From contig CM064712.1 of NCBI GenBank assembly GCA_032717465.1, positions 23,732,910-23,796,909 of the forward strand: 64,000 nt of DNA, written 5' to 3'. Made by a program: the position numbers and the translations under genes. This document shows positions 1 to 10,200 of this stretch, piece by piece. The notes under the pieces were generated by a model, which saw only the letters and a list, made by a program, of their open reading frames with translations, made no database searches and was not told the DNA's origin. Position 1 is the first letter of the stretch, and every line of letters begins with the position of its first letter. Source of the DNA: Coenobita brevimanus. Its lineage: Eukaryota > Arthropoda > Malacostraca > Decapoda > Coenobitidae.

Positions 1-330
1 CTCACTTCTTCCTTACCCCCTCACCTCTTCCCTCTACCCTCACCTTTTCCCTCTACCCCCTCACCTCTTCCTTACCCCCTCACCTCTTCCCTACCCCCGC
101 ACCTCTTCCCTACCCCCTCACCTCTTTCCTACCCCCTCACCTCTTCCCTACCCCTCGCACCTTTACCCTCTACCCCCTCCCCTCTTTCCTGCCTCCTCAC
201 CTCTTCCCCACCCCCTCATCTCTTCCCTACCCCCTCACCTCTTCCCTCTACCCCCCTCTTCCTCTACCCCCTCACCTCTTCCTTCTACCCCCTCCCATCT
301 CCCTGCTACTCAGTCAAACCTCCCCTACCC
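1..330. repeat. Pyrimidine-rich minisatellite
   Basis: Imperfect tandem copies of a 17-19 nt unit (ccctcacctcttccctac) fill the left edge and probably continue outside the window. Copies differ by small indels. No coding content is seen. Confidence 0.85.
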
Positions 331-614
331 TCACACCTCTGCTCTCCACCTCTCAGGTTGAATTTTTCCTTTGACACGAAGAAAGAAGAGGATTTTCGCA
401 CGACCAAGCAGGCAGAGGATATTTACACGGCCAGGCAAGCAAAGGATATTTACACCGACACGACAGACGACAGGAGTGGGAAATAATAGCTTTCTCCCCA
501 AGTAAAAGGTATTTGAACCATTTTGAAACTTTTTGAAATTTGAAATACTTTCTTCTGAGCTTTTCTCACATCGTACACTTAGTCATGCATTTTGTTTATT
601 GTAAAAGATGTTTG

Positions 615-619
<5 letters not shown>
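331..619. other. Spacer without recognised feature
   Basis: Non-repetitive sequence between the minisatellite and the first CA array. It has a short local repetition (gcaggcagaggatatttacac and gcaaggatatttacac variants, 405-460) and no convincing gene signal. Confidence 0.6.
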
Positions 620-706
<87 letters not shown>

Positions 707-763
707 TACACACACACATACATACACACACATACATACATACACACACATACATACACACAC
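620..763. repeat. (CA)n microsatellite with CATA interruptions
   Basis: About 80 nt of pure CA followed by cacacatacata variants. Open frames here encode only His-Thr or Cys-Val dipeptides and are not genes. Confidence 0.97.
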
Positions 764-767
764 ATGT

Positions 768-859
768 AGAGGTGTGCGGTACGTAGGAGGACTACTGGGC
801 CTTGAAAGCAGGCTGTGAAGCCTATGCCCAGAGTCGGTCACATAAAAAAAAAAAAAAAA
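768..859 (+). mobile_element. 5'-truncated SINE 3' end with A-tail
   Basis: The 90 nt from gtagaggtgt to gtcacat plus a 16-nt A-run match the 3' part of the complete minus-strand SINE at 20068-20402 with few differences. The A-tail runs straight into the next CA microsatellite, as often seen when tails seed simple repeats. No target duplication is visible because both sides are CA arrays. Confidence 0.75.
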
Positions 860-860
860 T

Positions 861-1110
<250 letters not shown>

Positions 1111-1149
1111 TCTCCCTCCCACGCAGACAAATTTTGCACGAGAGCACTG

Positions 1150-1330
1150 ATAGCTGTGTGGTGGTTGTGACGGTGGTGGTGTCAGCGGTGTTGGTGGTGG
1201 TGGTGTGTGGTTGTGATGGTGGTGGTAGTACGTGGTTGTGGTCGTGGTGATAGTGTTATGCTAGTGGTTGTGATGGAGTGTGGTTGTGGTGGTGGTGGTG
1301 GTAGTGTGGGTGTGGTGATGGTACAGTATG
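1150..1330. repeat. Degenerate GTGGTGGT low-complexity tract
   Basis: G/T-only stretch made of gtggttgtg and gtggtggt units. A perfect donor-like GTAAGT lies further on at 1407-1412, so an untranslated exon of the following candidate gene could end at 1406. This is inference only. Confidence 0.7.
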
Positions 1331-1555
1331 GCTGTGAAGAACTTAAAGGAAGGATGTGTGGAATGGGAAGAAATTGGGTGACAAGTTGGGGTCAGAAGAC
1401 ATTGATGTAAGTTTGCAATATAATGTTGGTGTTATGGAAAATAAATCTCTCAGGGAAATGCGCTACGAAGCCTGCTATGCCACCCAGAATACGGGACATA
1501 GGCTCAGCAGTAGCATATAGTGCGTACTTTGGGCTAATTGATATTTGCTCCACAG

Positions 1556-1860
1556 AAAACGATGGAAACGCCGGAGGACGAGATGTCAACCCTGGCCAGC
1601 GAGATGGCAACTGCAGGCGAGGGGGAAGGCGAAGCTGCAGCCCCAGAAGACGAGATGGCAACCTCAGAAGACGAGATGGCAACCTCAGAAGACATGGCAA
1701 CCTCAGAAGACATGGCAACCTCAGAAGACATAGCAACCTCAGAAGAAGGGGTGGCAACTACGGAAGAAATGGCAGCTGTAGACGACGAGATGGCCGCTCG
1801 AGAACATGGCAAGCCCTGCAGAGGAACTGGTGCAGCGTGTGTTGTAGCTTGTACTGATAG
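1556..1860 (+). CDS. Candidate exon encoding acidic repeat protein (exon 1 of 3)
   Basis: The block follows an acceptor-like site (tttgctccacag). ATG at 1562 opens a frame METPEDEM..., continuing with an acidic segment in which EDEMATS and EDMATS are repeated about six times (DNA unit about 15-21 nt). I do not recognise the protein. The frame is open to the donor-like site at 1861 (GATAG/GTGATG); unspliced it stops at 1862-1864. It ends in phase 2, which fits the next block. No signal peptide or membrane segment is visible. Alternative: a non-coding transcript with a minisatellite. Transcript evidence would be decisive. Confidence 0.35.
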
Positions 1861-1966
1861 GTGATGTGGTAGGGAGGGTAGCAGCAGCTGTGGCGGCACC
1901 TGTATAGCGTTACTCCGGTAGGCATTGCATTCCTTAGGCACCTTTGATGTTCCTGTATTTCCCCAG

Positions 1967-2062
1967 GCGATGCAGAAACGGCTGCCAGGGAGAGACGAGA
2001 CGGCCGAGAGACCAGGGGAGACCGGAGAGCCTGCAGGGAGATCGGAGCGCCGGACAGGACAG
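1967..2062 (+). CDS. Candidate exon 2 of acidic repeat protein gene
   Basis: Bounded by ttccccag before and GTGACAGG after, 96 nt long. With the phase 2 junction from exon 1 it reads Arg/Gly-rich sequence (RRCRNGCQGETRRPRDQG...) without a stop and again ends in phase 2. Its first bases, gcgatgcaga, resemble the starts of the minus-strand exon-like modules at 18.4-19.7 kb (gatgcagac, gatgctgag), so the two loci may share an exon-derived repeat. The other two frames are also open, so frame evidence is weak. Confidence 0.3.
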
Positions 2063-2412
2063 GTGACAGGTTGTATTTTTCTTTGTATTTTCCTTTAGGG
2101 TGTGATTGTGTGTGCGTGAGTTTTTTTTTCTTTTTATTTGCGTGTGTGTGTGTGTGTGTTTAGTTCCCAGCATACTAGGCTGGGTGTGGCAGGTAGGTGG
2201 GTCTGGGGAGGGAGGTGGGGTGGGGGGAGGCAGGAAAGGGGGGACTTCCTTCCAATTCCATCTTCCTCTCCGTCTGTCCTGTCTGACTGTCCTTAGCGCA
2301 GCCGAACGTGCTGGGATGGTGTGTCTGTCTGTTAGTGTCTGTCTGCTTTAGTGCTTCTTTCTCTTCCCCACCTTTACTTTTTTATGCGCTTTTTCTTTTT
2401 CTGTCGTTCTAG

Positions 2413-2437
2413 AGTGAGCGTGATGGAGAGAGGGTAG
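2413..2437 (+). CDS. Candidate terminal coding exon, exon 3
   Basis: An acceptor-like tcgttctag precedes it. Joined in phase 2 it adds RVSVMERG and the stop TAG at 2435-2437, giving a predicted product of about 140 residues. The AT-rich sequence after it to about 2725 would be the 3' UTR and has a canonical polyadenylation signal. Intron 2 (2063-2412) carries a TG microsatellite. Confidence 0.28.
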
Positions 2438-2705
2438 AGAGGCGAGTAGGAGCGAGGGAGCGAGTTGGAGATAGACATAGGACCTACTACATAATATTAA
2501 TTGCTAAAGGTATCTTGCCCGTATTTAACTGATATACATTGATAATACTTGAAACATTTGCTCTAGTCCAATACTTTTGTGATATACTTTGAGATACTTT
2601 AATATATAAAATCTTCTGCCAGAGTAACCTAACAGCTGCTGCCATTGCTACTTGTATACTTTGTAAATGTATTGTAGTTGTAAACTCTTGTAAAACACTA
2701 AAGAT

Positions 2706-2711
2706 AATAAA
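2706..2711 (+). promoter_or_regulatory. Polyadenylation signal AATAAA
   Basis: AATAAA in an AT-rich tail about 270 nt after the candidate stop codon. It is the expected position for the end of the small three-exon transcript, but it could be chance. Confidence 0.35.
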
Positions 2712-2884
2712 AGAATCAGCTGTATATCAACTTTACTTTGCCCTTTATGGTATTACAAATGACTAAAATACAATATGACAGAAAAAGTAAAGTATGCAAA
2801 GAAAGCCTACAATGCTATACTCTAGTTCCCAAAGACATGGAACAGAGTGCACAGTAGACTCTAGCACGTTAACTTGCTGGTATA

Positions 2885-3420
2885 AACTCTTGGGTATAAA
2901 AACCCACAATTCAACTTTGACTTTATACCAGTTCCACCATCTCGAAAAATCCTAAGTCCAAAAAGCACTCCAATTTGGACTTAGGATTATTTCGAGTGAC
3001 TGGATCTGGTATAAGTCTTAAGGGCACCAAAACCCTTACTTCGGACTTAGACTTTATACCCACCAGAGAAGTGGGTATAAAGTCTAGGGATATAAAAGCC
3101 CTACTGCAACTTAGATACTGACCAAAAGAGGGGGGGGGGGTACAACACCTACTTTACCTTAGAAAACTCTACGGATGTAAACCCCCCCCTGTTTGAACTA
3201 GAAACTCTACGGATGTAAAACCCCTATTTCAACTTAGAATATTTTTATGGAGTTTGATATAAAATCTACGGATGAAAAACCCTCAATTTAACTTAGAATA
3301 TCAGAGTTGTGTGAAAAAACTCTACGGATGTAAAACCCCTACTTCAACTTCGAATATTTTAGGGCTATTGTGTAAAATCTATGGATGCAAAAACCTTATT
3401 TCGGACTTTGACCGTGCAGA
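2885..3420. repeat. Degenerate ~57-bp tandem repeat
   Basis: Diverged units containing ctacggatgtaaaacccc and ttcaacttagaatattt recur at about 3166, 3207, 3260, 3318 and 3376. Older, weaker units (tataaagtctagggatataaaagcc) precede them from 2880. A large palindrome sits at 2919-3018. Confidence 0.8.
2919..3018. repeat. Imperfect palindrome, ~45-nt arms
   Basis: gactttataccag ... cctaagtccaaa on the left is mirrored by tttggacttagg ... ctggtataagtc on the right with a spacer of about 9 nt. It could fold as a hairpin or cruciform. Confidence 0.75.
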
Positions 3421-4080
3421 CCCCTCCCCCAGGTACAGCAAAACCAGTACTTTGGTCAGCTATGGTTTATTGATGGGTAACTACAGTATTTGTACAAGAC
3501 TGACTAGCTTCATTACTTAGTGCAATTAGCACTGCCTTGACTAACAGTAATAGCCTTTTTCGGCTGTTTATAATCCTCCAGAGTTATTTCCTCTGGTGCC
3601 TGCAGTTTATTCATGTTACTGCCAGACTGTTTTATATATACTCTGGTGCTGAAGCTCCTGTACACTGGCCCTCCAGGTCATCTCGCTGGTTGGTAGTTTT
3701 CATAGTACTTCTTACCTTAGTGTTCTCCATTCAGGTTTTTTCCCATGTGTACTTAAGGTATCTTGATAAGGAAACCTGCAATGAGTGTACTGCAGACACA
3801 CTGCATGTAAGTCTGACCAGCTATTGTATCCAGTGTAGGTAATGGTGTTCTTTACCCATGTCCTATTTCAGAGTAGATCCAGATACTCCTATGTATCCCT
3901 TCACTAGTGCTGTTAGCAAAGCCTTCTTGCCATCCTGTCAGTGAAAGTTCTAAGTCTATTGTGCAGTCAGGTTTACCCCTTCGTCAAAGTCCAAATGAGG
4001 TACTGAAGTGGGTATACTGCACCTTTATCAGAGTTCATCAAGCCAGATCTAAAGACTATCAGTTCTCAAAGCAGCCAAGT
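3421..4080. other. Unique sequence, no gene recognised
   Basis: Contains one open frame of about 100 codons (3537-3842) with no recognisable domain and no splice or homology support. I see no reliable feature. Confidence 0.5.
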
Positions 4081-4087
4081 TAAAGTA

Positions 4088-5476
4088 TCAAGGCTTCAAT
4101 GCCATAGGTAATGCTAGGTTAATATGAAGGCTTCAATGCCATAGGTGATGCTAGGTTAATATGAAGGCTTCAATGCCATAGGTAATGCTAGGTTAATATG
4201 AAGGCTTCAATGCCATAGGTGATGCTAGGTTAATATGAAGGCTTCAATGCCATAGGTAATGCTAGGTTAATATGAAGGCTTCAATGCCATAGGTAGTGCT
4301 AAATTAATATGAAGGCTTGAATGCCATAGGTGATGCTAGGTTAATATGAAGGCTTCAATGCCATAGGTAATGCTAAGTTAATATGAAGGCTTCAATGCCA
4401 TAGGTAGTGCTAAGTTAATATGAAGGCTTCAATGCCATAGGTAGTGCTAAGTTAATATGAAGGCTTGTATGCCATAGGTGACGCTAAGTTAACATGAAGG
4501 CTTGTATGCCATAGGTAGTGCTAAGTTAATATGAAGGCTTGTATGCCATAAGTAGTGCTAAGTTATGAAGGCTTGATGCCATAGGTGATGCTAAGTTAAC
4601 ATGAAGGCTTGTATGCCATAGGTAGTGCTAAGTTAACATGAAGGCTTCAATGCCATAGGTAGTGCTAAGTTAAATATACGAAAGCTTGAATGCCATAGGT
4701 AGTGCTAAGTTAAAAACATGAAGGCTTGAATGCCATAGGTAGTGCTAAGTTAAAAGCATGAAGGCTTGAATGCCATAGGTAGTGCTAAGTCAGTATGAAG
4801 GCTTGAATGCCATAGGTAGTGCCAAGTTAATATGAAGGCTTGAATACAATAGGTAGTGCTAAGTTAATATGAAGGCTTGAATGCCATAGGTAGTGCCAAG
4901 TTAATATGAAGGCTTGAATACAATAGGTAGTGCTAAGTCAGTATGAAGGCTTGAATGCCATAGGTAGTGCTAAGTTAATATGAAGGCTTGAATACAATAG
5001 GTAGTGCTAAGTCAGTATGAAGGCTTGAATGCCATAGGTAGTGCCAAGTTAATATGAAGGTTTGAATACAATAGGTAGTGCCAAGTTAATATGAAGGCTT
5101 GAATACAATAGGTAGTGCTAAGTTAATATGAAGGCTTGAATACAATAGGTAGTGCTAAGTTAATATGAAGGCTTGAATACAATAGGTAGTGCTAAGTTAA
5201 TATGAAGGCTTGGGGCCATAGGTAGTGCTAAGTATGAATGCCATAGGTACTGCTTAGTTAAAAGTATGAAGGCTTGAATGCCATAGGTAGTGCCAAGTTA
5301 ATATGGAGGCTTGAATGCCATAGGTGATGCTATGTTAACATGAAGGCCTGAATGCCATAGGTAGTGCTAAGTTATGAAGGCTTGAATGCCATAGGTGATG
5401 CTATGTTAACATGAAGGCCTGAATGCCATAGCTAGTGCTAAGTTAATATGAAGGCTTGAATGCTATAGGTAGTGAA
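4088..5476. repeat. 37-bp satellite, about 37 copies
   Basis: Unit approximates aggcttcaatgccataggta followed by atgctaggttaatatga, period 37. Early copies alternate aggtaatgctagg and aggtgatgctagg, and later ones alternate gaatgccata and gaatacaata, so parts are dimeric (74 bp). A few units are shortened (for example near 4560 and 5230). There are no unique spacers between repeats. Confidence 0.97.
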
Positions 5477-6455
5477 GGGAGATGGCTCACTGGGTACTGA
5501 TTCACTATCCTTTGGTCCTATTCACCCCTATTTAGTAACCATGTGGTAGGTAAGGTCCAGGGATAATAGGTAAAGTATCTGGATCTCCTCTAATGGCTGG
5601 AATAAAATTACTATTATTTACTGCATGTGTATAGATAAGCTGGTCAGTTACAGTATTTGTACATGGTTAAGTGTCCGATTCAGATTAAATTTTCAAAGTA
5701 AAACATCAGTGGGAATTAAGCTTTGTCTCTGGATCCTAACTCTGCAGTTCATACCATATTGTTGTTTGTTGTCAGACTAAGTAGGTATTTAACACCACCA
5801 GTCCAGTCCTTTATTCCGGCAATCTTTACAAGGTGTTTTCCTCTATAGGATAAAAAGCGTCAGCAACCGTAGTCCTAACTAGTTGATTCATTATTTCCAA
5901 GTGTCACTTATCCGATCCAAATTCTTGTGTTTCCTCCAAGACCAAGGATCTTTCTGGCCAGGACAGGTTTCTCATCAGGTGAAAGGCGAAGAGAGGCAGT
6001 GTGTGGAGGTCCAGTTTTATTGTACCCATGTCATATATAATCTGGCCAAAGTTCTTCAAAGTGTTATAATCCAGGACTTAAATGGACATCTCTCTGGGCA
6101 GGGTGGAGAATTCTGATCGGCTGAATGGCGAAGAGGCGAGTAGTGGTGGTGTCATCGATGGAGTGGCTAAGACAGGCGAGGAGTGGAGATGTGGATGGAG
6201 TGGCGAGAAGTATGGCCTCTGGAATGTCGGTCTGGCTGCTGTCTTCCCACGCGACCACACCTGCGGGAGAAAGTCTGAGGAGATCACACTGCACAGGTAC
6301 AGAGTTTGTTTTCAGTTGTAATGTTTTCATCAGTGTCTGCTTCCTCCACCTGTACTGAAGCCAACTGGGGTTTAGTATTCAAGGAGAAAGTGTTTAAAGT
6401 GTGGGAAATTTTCAGAGTAAAAGGAAAGAATCAGTTGTAATAGTCCTAGAGAGGG
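5477..6455. other. Unique sequence, no gene recognised
   Basis: Short overlapping open frames on both strands around 6064-6358 have no recognisable domain. Nothing else is visible. Confidence 0.5.
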
Positions 6456-6672
6456 CCCTGGGGTGTGGTGAGGGGGGTGGGGTGGGGTTAAGGGGGCGGG
6501 GTCAGGGGTGGGGTGAGGGGCGGGGTAAGGGGCGGGGTAAGGGGTGGGGTGGGGTGAGGGGCGGGGTAAGGGGTGGGGTGGGGTGAGGGGCGGGGTAAGG
6601 GGTGGGGTGAGGGGAGGGGGGGTGGGGTGAGATGAGGGGGGGTGGGGAGGGAAGGGAGGTGCAAGGGGTGGG
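6456..6672. repeat. G-rich tandem repeat
   Basis: Units such as ggggcggggtaaggggtggg repeat in direct array. Many runs of four G make G-quadruplex formation on the plus strand likely. Proline-rich minus-strand frames are by-products. Confidence 0.9.
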
Positions 6673-6799
6673 GGAGTAGGGAGAAGCCAGCAGCTAAACG
6701 AAAGAGGGAGAAGGGGAATAGGGAATAGAGCATACCCATTCCAGTACTCAGTAATACACAGTCCAACCCATCCACTGTATCCAATCCAGTCCATCCCAT

Positions 6800-7015
6800 C
6801 CCCACGATATTCAACCCAACCTAACCCAACCCAACCTCACGACATCCAACCCATCGCAACCCCACATCCAACCCAACCACACGACATCAAACCAACCCAA
6901 CCCAACCCCACGACATCCAACCCAACCCAACCCAACCCAACCCAACCCAACCCCACGACATCCAACCCAACCCAACCCAACCCAGCCCCACGACATCCAA
7001 CCCAACCCTCAACAA
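6800..7015. repeat. C-rich (CCCAA)n / CCCCACGACATCCAA repeat
   Basis: Runs of cccaa alternate with ccccacgacatccaa. Strand asymmetry is opposite to both neighbouring G-rich arrays. Confidence 0.92.
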
Positions 7016-7221
7016 CATCCAATTCTTCCTTCAGTATAAGGCCCTTTCAACCAACCCCACCTTATATAACCATCCCAACCCCACAATATCCACACCAACC
7101 CCACATCAAATAGTTTTCAGGTATAAAGACAGAGGTAATTGAGGTATGATAAAAGATTTCCAGATTTTATTAAACAAAAGTAAGTTTTATTTTGAGCTGG
7201 CTTCATCAGTAGAGTTGTCAG

Positions 7222-10200
7222 CGATCAGGAAGGCTCTGGTGGGTAGGTGGGTAGGTGGGTGGCAGGTGGTAGGTGGGTGGCAGGTGGTAGGTGAGTGGCA
7301 GGTGGTAGGTGGCTGGGTAGTAGGTGGTAGGTGGCTGGGTAGTAGGTGGTAGGTTGCTGGGTAGTAGGTGGTAGGTGGCTGGGTAGTAGGTGGGTGGCGG
7401 GTGGTAGGTGGTAGGTGGGTAGTGGGTGGCGGGTGGCGGGTGGCGGGTGGCAGGTGGGTGGCAGGTGGTAGGTGGCATGTGGCAGGTGGTTAAGTTACAA
7501 GTGGATAATTGGGTGGTGGCAGGTGGGTGGTGGCAGGTGGGTGGCATGTGGCAAGTGGTAAAGTTACATGTGGATGGTTGGGTGGTGGCAGGTGAGTGGT
7601 GGCAGGTGAATGGTGGCAGGTGAGTGGTGGCAGGTGAGTGGTGGCAGGTGGCAGGTGAGTGGTGGCAGGTGAGTGGTGGCAGGTGGCAGGTGAGTGGTGG
7701 CAGGTGAGTGGTGAGTGGCAGGTGGCAAGTGAGTGGTGGGTGGCAGGTGAGTGGTGGGTGGCAGGTGGCAGGTGGGTGGTGGGTGGCAGGTGGCAGGTGG
7801 CAGGTGGGTGGCAGGTGACAGGTGGGTGGTGGGTGGCAGGTGGCAGGTGGCAGGTGGGTGGCAGGTGACAGGTGGGTGGTGGGTAGTGGATGGCAGGTGA
7901 CAGGTGGGTGGTGGATGGCAGATGACAGGTGGGTGGTGGATGGCAGGTGACATGTGGGTGGTGGATGGCAGGTGACATGTGGGTGGTGGATGGCAGGTGA
8001 CATGTGGGTGGTGGATGGCAGATGACAGGTGGGTGGTGGGTGGTGGATGGCAGATGACAGGTGGGTGGTGGGTGGTGGATGGCAGATGACAGGTGGGTGG
8101 TGGATGGCAGGTGACATGTGGGTGGTGGATGGCAGATGACAGGTGGGTGGTGGATGGCAGGTGACAGGTGGGTGGTGGATGGCAGGTGACAGGTGGGTGG
8201 TGGATGGCAGGTGACAGGTGGGTGGTGGGTGGCAGATGACAGGTGGGTGGTGGATGGCAGATGACAGGTGGGTGGTGGATGGCAGGTGACAGGTGGGTGG
8301 TGGGTGGCAGGTGACAGGTGGGTGGTGGGTGGTGGATGGCAGGTGACAGGTGGGTGGTGGATGATGGCAGGTGACAGGTGGGTGGTGGGTGGCAGGTGGC
8401 AGGTGGGTGGCAGGTGGGTGGTGGGTAGTGGATGGCAGGTGACAAGTGGGTGGTGGGTGGCAGGTGACAGGTGGGTGGCAGGTGACAGGTGGGTGGCAGG
8501 TGACAGGTGGGTGGTGGGTGGCAGGTGGGTGGTGGGTGGCAGGTGGGTGGTGGGTGGCAGGTAGTGGGTGGTAGGTAGTGGGTGGCGGGTAGCCTGTAGT
8601 GGGTGAATGGTGAGTGGCAGGTGGGCGGTAGGTAGTGGGTGGCATGTGGGCGGTAGGTAGTGGGTGGCATGTGGGCGGTAGGTAGTGGGTGGCATGTGGG
8701 CGGTAGGTAGTGGGTGGCATGTGCGTGGTGGGTGGCAGGTGGGTGGTGGGTGGCAGGTGGGTGGTGGGTGGCAGGTGGGTGGTGGGTGCCAGGTGGGTAG
8801 TGGGTGCCAGGTGGGTAGTGGGTGCCAGGTGGGTGGCAGGTGGGTGGTGGGTGCCAGGTGGATAGTGGGTGCCAGGTGGGTAGTGGGTGCCAGGTGGGTG
8901 GCAGGTGGGTGGTGGGTGCCAGGTGGGTGCCAGGTGGCGGGTGGTGGTGGATGGCAGGTGGCAGGTGGTGGTGAGTGGCAGGTGGCAGGTGGTGGTGAGC
9001 GGCAGGTGGTGGTGAGTGGCAAGTGGCAGGTGGTGAGTGGCAAGTGGCAGGTGGTGAGTGGTAGGTGGCAGTTGGTGAGTGGCAGGTGGGAGGTAGTGAG
9101 TGGCAGGCAGTGAGTGGCAGGCAGTGAGTGGCAGGTGGTGGGTGGCAGGTGGCAGGTGGGTGGTTGGTGGATGGTGGAAGAATAGGTGGTAGTCAGGCTG
9201 GTGGTAGGTGGGAGGCGGGTGGGAGGTGGGTAGTAGTTGGCAGGTGGCAGGTGGGTGGCAGGTGGGTTGCAAGTGGATGGGTTGCAAGTGGGTGGCTGGT
9301 ATGTGGTAGGTGGGTGGTAGGTGGGTGGCAGGTGGGTTGCAAGAGGGTGGCTGGCATGTGGCAGGTGGCTGGTGGGTGGCTGGTGGGTGGCTGGTGGGTG
9401 GCTAATAGGTGGCAAGTGGGAGGCTGGTATGTGGTAGGTGGGTGGTAGGTGGATAGTTGGTGGGTGGTAGGTGGTGTTGGTGGGTGGTGGGTGGTAGGTG
9501 GGTGGTAATTGGCATGTGGCAGGTGGTTAAGTTACAAGTGGATAATTGGGTGGTGGCAGGTGGATGGTGGCAGGTGGGTGGCATGTGGCAAGTGGTAAAG
9601 TTACATGTGGATGGTTGGGTGGTGGCAGGTGAGTGGTGGCAGGTGAATGGTGGCAGGTGGGTGGTGGGTGGCAGGTGACAGGTGGCAGGTGGGTAGTGGA
9701 TGGCACGTGACAGGTGGGTGGTGGGTGGCAGGTGGCAGGTGGCAGGTGGGTGGCAGGTGACAGGTGGGTGGTGGGTGGCAGGTGGCAGGTGGGTGGCAGG
9801 TGACAGGTGGGTGGTGGGTGGGTGGTGGGTGGCAGGTGGCAGGTGGGTGGTGGGTAGTGGATGGCAGGTGACAGGTGGGTGGTGGGTAGTGGAAGGCAGG
9901 TGACAGGTGGGTGGTGGGTAGTGGATGGCAGGTGACAGGTGGGTGGTGGATGGCAGGTGACAGGTGGGTGGTGGATGGCAGGTGACAGGTGGGTGGTGGA
10001 TGGCAGGTGACAGGTGGGTGGTGGGTAGTGGATGGCAGGTGACAGGTGGGTGGTGGATGGCAGGTGACAGGTGGGTGGTGGATGGCAGGTGACAGGTGGG
10101 TGGTGGGTGGTGGATGGCAGGTGACAGGTGGGTGGTGGATGGCAGGTGACAGGTGGGTGGTGGGTGGCAGGTGGCAGGTGGGTGGTAAGTGGCAGGTGGC

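Noticed and set aside
3537..3842. Open frame of 101 codons with hydrophobic segments
   Set aside because: No ATG in a good context, no splice signals and no recognisable domain; length is within chance for this composition.
4088..5476. CRISPR-like array
   Set aside because: Repeats are head-to-tail without unique spacers, and the rest of the window is eukaryotic.
6800..7015. Telomere-like repeats (CCCAA, CCCTA)
   Set aside because: Neither equals the arthropod CCTAA/TTAGG repeat; arrays are interrupted and internal.
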